Shown: in pieces, positions 1 through 5,369 of the stretch
How positions within the stretch are numbered: position 1 is the stretch's first letter
Layout: the number at the start of each line of letters is the position of its first letter
DNA from: Fimbriimonadaceae bacterium
GTDB taxonomy: Bacteria; Armatimonadota; Fimbriimonadia; Fimbriimonadales; Fimbriimonadaceae
Direction of reading: 5' to 3'
Assembly: GCA_019454665.1 (NCBI GenBank)
Contig: JACFNW010000178.1
Span: 1 to 5,403 of the forward strand
DNA length: 5,403 bases
Notes under the pieces: model-generated
What the model was told of the DNA's origin: nothing
Seen by the model: only the letters and a program-made list of their open reading frames with translations
The model's database searches: none
Position numbers and translations under genes: made by a program

Positions 1-507
1 CGGGGCCAGGTGCTCGTTCGCCCAACCGCCGAGCGGGAGCGCCAATCCGAGACCGCCCAGGTAGCAGAGGTTGAGCAGCGACATGGCGCGCTGGCGGCGA
101 CCCTCGCCGGCGACGTCGCCCATCATGGCGAACATGGCGGGCCAGATCATGCCCGCGCCAAGCCCGTCGAGCACGCGCAGGATCATGAACCAGGCCGTCT
201 CGCCCAAACCGCTGGGCACGGCCACGGTCCCCAGCGCGCTTCCCATCGCGAGCAGGGGACCGGCCACCAAAAACGGCCGACGGCCCACACGGTCGCTCCA
301 CCGCCCCATCGGCCCCTTGGCGAGCGCTTCGGTCGCCAAGAAGACGGCCAGCACGGCTCCAACCGTGCCCGCGTGAAGCCCTCGCGACTGGGTCAGGTAA
401 ATGGGCATGGACGAGATGTTTACCATCGCGAACGCCGTTTCGCACAGCAGCGCGAGCACCAACATCCGCCGCAATCCGACGGTGTCCGGGAGCCTTACGG
501 AACCCAC
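1..507 (-). CDS. MFS transporter, N-terminal part (runs off left edge)
   Basis: This is an inner-membrane major facilitator superfamily carrier; the substrate cannot be told. 169 residues are visible, covering roughly TM1-TM5 of an expected 12. TM1 is about residues 15-38 and TM2 about 45-65. Next comes loop motif A (G-R-W-S-D-R-V-G-R-R, 68-77), then TM3 about 78-98. TM4 about 103-125 carries the motif-B-like R-V-L-D-G-L-G-A-G-M, followed by G-D-V and TM5 about 141-163. These motifs are established marks of proton-coupled MFS carriers, often drug or metabolite exporters. The start is uncertain. GTG at 507 gives a short cytoplasmic tail ending in R-R before TM1 (positive-inside) and has a G-rich GGGGGAG only 2 nt upstream. 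ATG at 465 would begin directly in TM1 with no clear ribosome binding site. GTG-507 overlaps the upstream gene by 13 bp, which suggests translational coupling and co-transcription. The C-terminal half lies outside the window. Confidence 0.9.
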   Translation of the reverse strand, partial: MGSVRLPDTVGLRRMLVLALLCETAFAMVNISSMPIYLTQSRGLHAGTVGAVLAVFLATEALAKGPMGRWSDRVGRRPFLVAGPLLAMGSALGTVAVPSGLGETAWFMILRVLDGLGAGMIWPAMFAMMGDVAGEGRRQRAMSLLNLCYLGGLGLALPLGGWANEHLAP

Positions 508-1070
508 ATCTCCCCCAGAACCACGCGATAGGATGGTCGCCGCGCACGGGAGTACGCCTCGGAATGATGCCGGGCCCGGAACCCGTGCGCGTTCAGCTCG
601 GCATCCAAGCGCCGCCACTCGCCGAACGCCAAGTGCGGCGAAATCGGCTGGTCCTGCAATCGCTCGCCAAGTGCGGACCAAGCATCGCGCAACGACCTAG
701 GATCGGGGCGAAACGCCTCGGCCGACCTCAGAAACACCTGAAAGAGCATCTCGGGGTCGCGCCCGGCGGCTTTGGCGGGTCGAAGGTTCACGCGCAGAAC
801 CCGGCCCGCCGGATCGAGCGCAACCGTGGCGGGCTCGTTGGCCATTGGACGACCGACGCCGGCCCACTCGCCTTCGAACCAGGAGCGGGGTCCATCCTCG
901 ACGACCACGGCGTGTTCGCCCCCCTGCGTGGCGTGGAACAGCCATTTGTAGGCGTCCTCGATGCGGGTCTCGGGCTCGCGCTTCCAAGCCGCCAACGCGT
1001 GAGCGACCAGCGCCTCCGAAGCCGTGGGCTGCGAGACGAACAGGGCGGCGAGCGCCAGCAGGGCGGTCAC
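495..1070 (-). CDS. Conserved-looking exported protein of unknown function
   Basis: I do not recognise a named family. From GTG-1070 the product is 191 residues. It opens with a hydrophobic run (T-A-L-L-A-L-A-A-L-F-V, 2-12) ending near P-T-A-S, read as a Sec signal peptide, although the n-region has no basic residue. Conserved-looking segments in the mature part are Y-K-W-L-F-H-A-T-Q-G-G-E-H-A (41-54), a central R-V-L-R-V-N-L-R-P (90-98) and a C-terminal H-H-S-x-A-Y...R-R-P-S-Y-R-V-V (168-184). Paired histidines and acidic residues could be functional, but no catalytic signature is clear. The open frame continues to an ATG at 1217, but that stretch lies inside ilvC and reads as low-complexity Arg-rich shadow, and no other start codon lies in the gap, so GTG-1070 is chosen. 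The gene is probably the first of a two-gene unit with the MFS transporter. A periplasmic or secreted partner of the transporter is possible but unproven. Confidence 0.7.
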   Translation of the reverse strand: MTALLALAALFVSQPTASEALVAHALAAWKREPETRIEDAYKWLFHATQGGEHAVVVEDGPRSWFEGEWAGVGRPMANEPATVALDPAGRVLRVNLRPAKAAGRDPEMLFQVFLRSAEAFRPDPRSLRDAWSALGERLQDQPISPHLAFGEWRRLDAELNAHGFRARHHSEAYSRARRPSYRVVLGEMWVP

Positions 1071-1076
1071 GGACTG

Positions 1077-1082
1077 ATTATG
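1077..1082 (-). promoter_or_regulatory. Candidate -10 box (CATAAT) for the exported-protein gene
   Basis: On the minus strand CATAAT matches TATAAT at 5 of 6 bases and is the AT-rich patch of a GC-rich 47-bp divergent gap. Only 6 nt separate it from the GTG start at 1070, so transcription would begin at or next to the start codon, giving a leaderless mRNA. There is no Shine-Dalgarno sequence in a usable position and no good -35 match about 17 bp upstream. On the plus strand the same patch reads GATTAT, a weaker -10 that could serve ilvC. Inference from sequence only. Confidence 0.35.
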
Positions 1083-1117
1083 GTTCCAGAAGCCAGAGGT
1101 ACCCTTGGACCCGACCG

Positions 1118-2107
1118 ATGGCGACCCTCTACGGACCCGAACACGTCGTGCCCCAGACCATCCTTTCCGCAAAGGTGGGCGTGCTGGGCTATGGAGGCCA
1201 GGGCCATGCGCACGCACTCAACCTGAAGGACAGCGGATGCGACGTTCGCGTGGGCCTGCACGAGGGCAGCAAGAGCCGCATGCGTGCCGCTGACCACGGG
1301 TTCGTCGTGGGTTCGGTCGCCGAGATCGCGCAGTGGGCGGACGTGGTGATGTTCTGCACACCCGACGTGCCCATGCGCCACATCTACGCCGAGGGTGTGG
1401 CACCGCTTTTGCGACCCGGACAGACGATTCTCTTCGCCCACGGGTTCAACATCGTCTACGACCTGATCGAACCGCCCGAGTTCGTGGACGTCGCCCTGGT
1501 TTCGCCCAAGGGTCCCGGCAAGCGGCTCCGCGAGGAATACCAGCGGGGCTCGGGCTTGGCCGGCTTGGTGGCCGTCCATCAGGACGCGAGCGGCAAGGCG
1601 TTGGAGACCGCCCTCGCCTACGCTTGGGGCATCGGATGCGCCCGCGTCGGGCTGCTGGCCACCACATTCAGGGAAGAGACCGAGACCGACCTCTTCGGAG
1701 AGCAGACCGTGCTGTGCGGCGGCATCCCCGAGTTGATCAAGGCGGGTTTCGAGACGTTGGTCGCGGCGGGATACCAGCCGGAAGTGGCCTTCTTCGAGTG
1801 CATGCACGAGACCAAGCTCATCGTGGACCTGCTCTACGAAGGCGGGCTGGAACACATGAGGCGCTCGATCTCGGACACGGCTGAGTGGGGCGGCTACGAG
1901 GTCGGGCCGCGCGTGGTCGGCCCTGAAGCCCGAGCGGCGATGGCCGAGGCGCTGCAGGCGATCCAGGATGGGTCCTTCGCGCGCAAGATCGTGGACGAAA
2001 TGGACGGTGGCGGCGCGCGGATGCGGCGATACCGTGAGGCCGAGGCCGATCACCCCGTACAAGACGCGAGCCGCGCCATGCGCGAGATGATGGGCCTCGT
2101 ACCCTGA
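1118..2107 (+). CDS. ilvC: Ketol-acid reductoisomerase, class I (EC 1.1.1.86)
   Basis: This cytosolic enzyme isomerises and reduces 2-acetolactate (or 2-aceto-2-hydroxybutyrate) with NAD(P)H and Mg2+, the second step of valine, leucine and isoleucine synthesis. The product is 329 residues, the usual class I length. The N-terminal Rossmann domain has G-Y-G-G-Q-G-H-A-H-A at 24-33 (G-x-G-x-x-G). The coenzyme loop is G-L-H-E-G-S-K-S, 46-53. A-H-G-F-N (107-111) carries catalytic His108, and S-P-K-G-P-G lies at 129-134. The helical C-terminal domain has all metal and substrate residues expected of the family: D191 and E195 (D-L-F-G-E-Q), E227 and E231 (F-F-E-C-M-H-E), and S252 (S-I-S-D-T-A-E). It should be active. 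Odd points are His48 where Arg is common in related enzymes, and Gly27 where Ser is common. The ATG matches the family's N-terminus, but no convincing ribosome binding site precedes it; AGAGG lies 18 nt upstream, too far. No ilvB, ilvN or leu gene is adjacent. Confidence 0.97.
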   Translation: MATLYGPEHVVPQTILSAKVGVLGYGGQGHAHALNLKDSGCDVRVGLHEGSKSRMRAADHGFVVGSVAEIAQWADVVMFCTPDVPMRHIYAEGVAPLLRPGQTILFAHGFNIVYDLIEPPEFVDVALVSPKGPGKRLREEYQRGSGLAGLVAVHQDASGKALETALAYAWGIGCARVGLLATTFREETETDLFGEQTVLCGGIPELIKAGFETLVAAGYQPEVAFFECMHETKLIVDLLYEGGLEHMRRSISDTAEWGGYEVGPRVVGPEARAAMAEALQAIQDGSFARKIVDEMDGGGARMRRYREAEADHPVQDASRAMREMMGLVP

Positions 2108-2122
2108 ACGGACCTCAGGCCC
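2092..2122. terminator. Possible weak bidirectional terminator between convergent genes
   Basis: GGGCCT (2092-2097) can pair with AGGCCC (2117-2122) across a 19-nt loop that contains both stop codons. An inner CTGA/TCAG pairing (2104-2107 with 2115-2118) is also possible. There is no U-tract on either strand and the stem is only 6 bp, so this may be chance. It is listed because two convergent genes end 7 bp apart and nothing else there could stop transcription. Confidence 0.2.
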
Positions 2123-2747
2123 GGCGCAACCTGCGGCGGAGCAGAGCGGCGGCGCCCATGCCCAGGGCAACAAGGGTCGCCGGTTCCGGCACGGGATCGC
2201 CCGTGATCCGCAGGCCGGGCTGCCGCTCTTGGCTGTAGGTTCCGGGTGACGCCGCACTCGCCGTCGTGTACATGTTTCCGAACGTCGAAGAGGGCGGGAT
2301 GTGCCAGAACAGCATGCCGAAGAGTCCGTCGGCGCTGGTCACGGCCCAGTACTTCTGGCCCGAGGTCATCAGCAAGCTGGGCAAGGCGACCGTCACATGA
2401 CCCGTCGAGCCAAGGACGGGCTGCGTGGGGAAGCTCACGCTGTGCATGAACGTGCCCAGCGTGTTCGATCCCGAATCGGCGAACAGGTTGACCGTGCCGC
2501 CCACGGACCCAGCAAGCTGGGCCTGGATCGAGAGATCCATCGAGGTGGCGAAGGCCGTGGAGGACGCCTCGAATTGCATACCGACGATGCGTGGCGTGTT
2601 CAACGCGCCTCTCACCTCGGTCCAGGAAGTCGTGTTCCAGCCCGTGTAGCCCTGGATGTTGTCGAAGATGGTCTGTGCCCCGGAGAGCGCGGCAACGCCC
2701 ATCAGGGCGGCCGACATGGCGAGCCGACGTGGTGTCGTGGTTTGCAT
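2115..2747 (-). CDS. PEP-CTERM sorting-domain exported protein
   Basis: This 210-residue protein carries export signals at both ends. The N-terminus has basic residues (R7, R8) followed by a hydrophobic run (about 9-22) and a likely signal peptidase site near L-S-G-A-Q-T (21-26). The C-terminus is a textbook PEP-CTERM tail: V-P-E-P-A (186-190), a hydrophobic helix (191-203) and an Arg cluster (R-R-R-L-R-R, 204-209). In known systems an exosortase cleaves this tail and the protein is released or fixed at the cell surface or in extracellular matrix. The middle is rich in Ser, Thr and Gly, with no cysteine, and looks like a beta-sandwich. A G-Q-K-Y-W-A-V segment (130-136) resembles 'choice-anchor'-type domains often joined to PEP-CTERM tails. 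The exact role is unknown; adhesion or matrix is a guess. The ATG at 2747 is supported by an AGGAA ribosome binding site and by the basic n-region. No exosortase gene is visible in this window. Confidence 0.93.
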   Translation of the reverse strand: MQTTTPRRLAMSAALMGVAALSGAQTIFDNIQGYTGWNTTSWTEVRGALNTPRIVGMQFEASSTAFATSMDLSIQAQLAGSVGGTVNLFADSGSNTLGTFMHSVSFPTQPVLGSTGHVTVALPSLLMTSGQKYWAVTSADGLFGMLFWHIPPSSTFGNMYTTASAASPGTYSQERQPGLRITGDPVPEPATLVALGMGAAALLRRRLRRA

Positions 2748-2753
2748 GATGTG

Positions 2754-2758
2754 TTCCT
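2754..2758 (-). promoter_or_regulatory. Shine-Dalgarno AGGAA of the PEP-CTERM gene
   Basis: On the minus strand AGGAA lies 6 nt before the ATG at 2747. It is the clearest ribosome binding site in the window and fixes the first ATG as the start, rather than the internal Met11. It shows that the organism uses Shine-Dalgarno initiation for at least some genes. Confidence 0.7.
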
Positions 2759-2782
2759 ATCTGGTCGTTCGGATCCGCTTCG

Positions 2783-2798
2783 CTCGGTTGGTTCCGAG
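2783..2798. repeat. Small inverted repeat in the PEP-CTERM 5' region
   Basis: CTCGG (2783-2787) and CCGAG (2794-2798) form a 5-bp stem with a 6-nt loop. It lies about 36-50 nt upstream of the PEP-CTERM start. It could be a leader hairpin if transcription starts further upstream. It is short, so chance is quite possible. Confidence 0.3.
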
Positions 2799-2825
2799 TC
2801 TTCTTGCGAATCTGAGACCAAGGTA

Positions 2826-2839
2826 CACACCCGGGTGTG
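2826..2839. repeat. Perfect 14-bp palindrome, possible operator
   Basis: CACACCCGGGTGTG is a perfect two-fold palindrome with no spacer. It sits about 80 bp upstream of the PEP-CTERM start and about 70 bp beyond the aminopeptidase stop. Position and symmetry fit a binding site for a dimeric regulator, or part of a termination region. No matching regulator gene is in the window, and I do not recognise the motif as that of a known regulator. Confidence 0.4.
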
Positions 2840-2847
2840 ACGTGGCC

Positions 2848-2885
2848 GTGACGGCTCGTCGCGCACCGAACGGCGCGTCCGTCAC
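2848..2885 (-). terminator. GC-rich two-part hairpin after the aminopeptidase gene
   Basis: GTGACGG (2848-2854) pairs with CCGTCAC (2879-2885) over 7 bp. Inside, CGCGC (2860-2864) pairs with GCGCG (2873-2877) across an 8-nt loop, with a 5-nt bulge on one side and 1 nt on the other. It begins 20 nt after the stop of the minus-strand aminopeptidase gene, the usual place for a terminator or 3'-protecting hairpin. No U-tract follows, so it is not a classic intrinsic terminator. A Rho-type stop or mRNA stabilisation would fit as well. Confidence 0.4.
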
Positions 2886-2905
2886 AGTCCCGTCCAGAAT
2901 CGTGG

Positions 2906-5356
2906 CTAGCTGCTCAACTGCTTCACCACGCGATCCAAGTAGAACTTCGCGCCGTAGGGGCCGTTGCGCTTGGAAGCCAGTTCGACCTCGGCGTAAAGGC
3001 CCTCGATCTTGTTCTGTTGGACCACGCGGACGGCGGCGAGCACGGTCTCCCAGTCGGCATCGCGCAAGCAGGCCCGCAAAGCGGAGTCCCGCTCGTTGCT
3101 CATCGCAGCCGGCAGGTTGCCAAGCGCCGCGATCGTGCGCTTGCGCAACACACCCGAGCCTCGCGTGGCCGTGGTCAGGATCAGGTCTTGGCCCTGCTTC
3201 ACCGTGGCCAAGTGCCGGAACGCGTTGTTCGCGGTCACGTCGCGTAGCGATTCGATGCGGGTGGCGGCGAGAAGCGTTTGGAAGTGCGCCTCGACGCCCT
3301 TGTCGGCCAACCCGCTCATGGCGGCGAGCACCACGGGGGTCGGCTGCTGTCCGCTGACCAGCCCGACAAACGTCCGGACGTCTTCGTCTTCCAGGCCGAG
3401 TTGTGCCAAGCCGCGAACGGCGTCGGTCCGTCGCCCGAAGTTCTCGTGCTTCAGTTCGTTGCGGAAGAACGCACGCAGTTCGGGATTCCGCGCGTTGGCG
3501 AGCCGACGGGTGCTACCGAACACGGGGAACGCGCCCTGGTCGGCTTCGATCACCGGCAGCAGGGCGATGGCGGCGGCCATGTCGGCCTCCATCAACTGCC
3601 CCAGAGCCTCGTCCCGATCAATGGCGTTGGGAGCGAAGCGGACGATGCTGGCCAATTCCTCGGTCGCCCACTTGGGCTCGTACTCGCGCAGGAAGTCGTG
3701 GTGCGGGTCGAACAGGACGGCATCGGGTTTACGGTCCCGCTTGAACCTGAACTCGTGCGAATCCGCCGACAGCGGCGCGCTCGACTCCGTGAATTGACCG
3801 CCCTCGATGAAGCCGACCTTCGCCCCGATCCGATATACCGGCGTGCCGTTTGCCGTGTTCTGCGTTTGCATCACCGTGGCCACGACTTCCTTGGTCTCCT
3901 CGTTCCACGTCCACTCGAACCCGATCACGGGGTGCCCGGGCGAACGGACCCACTGGTCGAAGAACGGCTTCATGTTGATGCCGCTCGCGTCGGTCATCGC
4001 GCGTTCGAATTGATAGGTTTCGACCGGTTGGTGGCGGTGTCGCGTGAGGTACAGGTTGATGCCCTTGAAGAACGCCTCGTCGCCCACGAAGCTCCGCATG
4101 GTGTGCAACACCACCGCCCCCTTGGGGTACGAGTGCGAGTCGAACATGGCGTCGCCATTGGGGTACAGGTTGGTCGAGAGCGGCCGCATATAGCGACGGG
4201 CCTCTTGGAAGTAGCCCCGCATGTTGCCGTCGGTTTCCTGCTCGTAGGCTGCCTTGCCCCGGGCGTGTTCCATGTAGACGGTCTCGAAGAACGTCGCGAA
4301 GCTCTCGTTGAGCCAGATGTCGCCCCACGTCTTGCAGGTCACCAGATCGCCGAACCACTGGTGGGCGAGTTCGTGGGCGTTGAGGCCCGCCATGCCCCGG
4401 TGGTTCGCCTTGCCGTCGGTGAGGTTGAAGAACCCGAGGATCGTGTTCGTCACGTTCTCCATGCCGCCGCCGAAGTCGTACATCGCGCTCTGCGCGTACT
4501 TGTTCCACGGGTACTTCACGCCCGTGACCTTGCTGAACACGCGCAGCATGTCGGGCGTGTCGTCGAAGCTGGGCGCGATCAGGTTGCGGTAGCCCTTGGG
4601 GACGACGTAGAGCAGTTCGACGCCTTCCCACGTGGCGCGCTCGATGTCGAGCGGACCGCCATACAGGGCCAGCAGGTAGGTGGCGTGGGGCTGCTCCATC
4701 TTCCAGTGGAACGTGGTTGTGTTCCGGGTGGTCTGCCGCCCCATGAGCTTGCCGTTACCGAGGACTTCCCAACCCGAGGGAACGGTCGTGCGCGTCTCGC
4801 TGGTCGCGAAGTCGTTGGGGTAATCCCACGTGGGCACCCATTCGCTGTTGTATTCCGTCTCGCCTTGGGTCCAGAAGCCGACGCGCGTCTCGACGCCGTC
4901 GGTGGGTTCGATCCAGTGCCAGCCCCCTTCTTCGCCAAACGTGCCGCCCTTGAGTTCCTTGGAGCGGTACGTCGTGCCGAGTTGAACAGTCTTGCCGCCA
5001 GCCACTTCGCCCGCCTGAATGTAGAGGTTGCGACCTTCCCGCTTGAACGGCACGGCTTGACCGTTGACCGTCGTCTCAAGCACCTCCAGACTCTCGCCCG
5101 CGTGGATGAGCAGGGGCTCGGCAGTGGTGCGGAAGGGCGACACGTGGTTGACCACCTTGCCGCGGAGCATCCTGCCGGGATAATCCACCTCGAGGTCGAG
5201 TTCCACGTGAATCAGGTCGAACTGCCGATCGGGGGCGTACTGGGGTTTGAGGTTGGCCGGGTCGAACGGGTTGCGACGACCTTGGGCCGACGAAAGTGCG
5301 GCGAGGGAGACAAGCGCCACGAGGGCAAGGGACACGAGGGGACGACGAAGCGTCAT
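2906..5356 (-). CDS. Secreted M1-family zinc aminopeptidase
   Basis: This zinc metallopeptidase removes N-terminal residues from peptides and probably acts in the periplasm or outside the cell. From ATG-5356 it has 816 residues. A signal peptide (M-T-L-R-R, then a hydrophobic run to about 20, cut near S-S-A-Q) is followed by the beta-rich M1 N-domain (about 40-235), with W-D-Y-P-N-D-F-A-T-S-E at 167-177. The gluzincin core has the exopeptidase motif G-G-M-E-N (297-301), the zinc site H-E-L-A-H (328-332) plus Glu351 exactly 18 residues on, and Y-P-K-G-A (Tyr410, transition-state tyrosine), so it should be active. A linker beta-domain (about 478-556) leads to an alpha-helical, HEAT-like C-terminal region (about 565-816). 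G-G-M-E-N and a helical repeat tail recall leukotriene-A4-hydrolase-type members, but the length is nearer aminopeptidase N. An in-frame ATG at 5368 would add M-I-T-G, but it lies inside a -10 box, so 5356 is preferred. Confidence 0.96.
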   Translation of the reverse strand: MTLRRPLVSLALVALVSLAALSSAQGRRNPFDPANLKPQYAPDRQFDLIHVELDLEVDYPGRMLRGKVVNHVSPFRTTAEPLLIHAGESLEVLETTVNGQAVPFKREGRNLYIQAGEVAGGKTVQLGTTYRSKELKGGTFGEEGGWHWIEPTDGVETRVGFWTQGETEYNSEWVPTWDYPNDFATSETRTTVPSGWEVLGNGKLMGRQTTRNTTTFHWKMEQPHATYLLALYGGPLDIERATWEGVELLYVVPKGYRNLIAPSFDDTPDMLRVFSKVTGVKYPWNKYAQSAMYDFGGGMENVTNTILGFFNLTDGKANHRGMAGLNAHELAHQWFGDLVTCKTWGDIWLNESFATFFETVYMEHARGKAAYEQETDGNMRGYFQEARRYMRPLSTNLYPNGDAMFDSHSYPKGAVVLHTMRSFVGDEAFFKGINLYLTRHRHQPVETYQFERAMTDASGINMKPFFDQWVRSPGHPVIGFEWTWNEETKEVVATVMQTQNTANGTPVYRIGAKVGFIEGGQFTESSAPLSADSHEFRFKRDRKPDAVLFDPHHDFLREYEPKWATEELASIVRFAPNAIDRDEALGQLMEADMAAAIALLPVIEADQGAFPVFGSTRRLANARNPELRAFFRNELKHENFGRRTDAVRGLAQLGLEDEDVRTFVGLVSGQQPTPVVLAAMSGLADKGVEAHFQTLLAATRIESLRDVTANNAFRHLATVKQGQDLILTTATRGSGVLRKRTIAALGNLPAAMSNERDSALRACLRDADWETVLAAVRVVQQNKIEGLYAEVELASKRNGPYGAKFYLDRVVKQLSS

Positions 5357-5363
5357 GCCGGTA

Positions 5364-5369
5364 ATCATA
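5364..5369 (-). promoter_or_regulatory. Candidate -10 box (TATGAT) for the aminopeptidase gene
   Basis: On the minus strand TATGAT (5 of 6 matches to TATAAT) ends 7 nt before ATG-5356. Transcription would then start at or beside that ATG, giving a leaderless message. This agrees with the absence of any purine-rich ribosome binding site before either candidate ATG. No good -35 element is seen; only about 34 bp upstream of the box is in the window. Confidence 0.45.

Larger units (their letters stand above)
2748..2905. other. Intergenic region between aminopeptidase end and PEP-CTERM start
   Basis: These 158 bp separate two minus-strand genes. They hold, in minus-strand order, the two-part GC hairpin, the 14-bp palindrome, the small stem-loop and the AGGAA ribosome binding site. 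I see no small reading frame with coding character, no tRNA-like fold and no strong -10/-35 pair. The PEP-CTERM promoter should lie here, but I cannot place it. Confidence 0.6.

Noticed and set aside
10..531. Plus-strand open frames across the left end
   Set aside because: The minus strand here encodes MFS transmembrane helices with motif A. The plus-strand products are His/Arg/Pro-rich with no domain.
1095..1099. AGAGG as ribosome binding site of ilvC
   Set aside because: It is 18 nt from the ATG, well beyond the usual 5-10 nt spacing.
845..1117. Upstream in-frame extension of ilvC
   Set aside because: The extension is Arg/Pro-rich with no homology signal and lies opposite the exported-protein gene. 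The family N-terminus matches the ATG at 1118.
1071..1217. N-terminal extension of the exported-protein gene to ATG-1217
   Set aside because: It would overlap ilvC by about 100 bp and place an Arg-rich stretch before an otherwise good signal peptide. No other start codon lies between.
1067..2257. Long open frame of 396 codons antisense to ilvC
   Set aside because: The plus strand over this stretch encodes a complete reductoisomerase with all active-site residues. The antisense product has no recognisable domain and its composition is typical of a shadow frame in GC-rich DNA.
2748..2905. Possible small RNA or riboswitch in the intergenic region
   Set aside because: There are hairpins but no known riboswitch core, no clear promoter and no U-tract. 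The evidence is too thin to call an RNA gene.
3729..4631. 300-codon minus-strand frame inside the aminopeptidase gene
   Set aside because: It lies in another frame over the catalytic domain, and its Arg/His-rich product is a shadow of the HExxH-containing frame.
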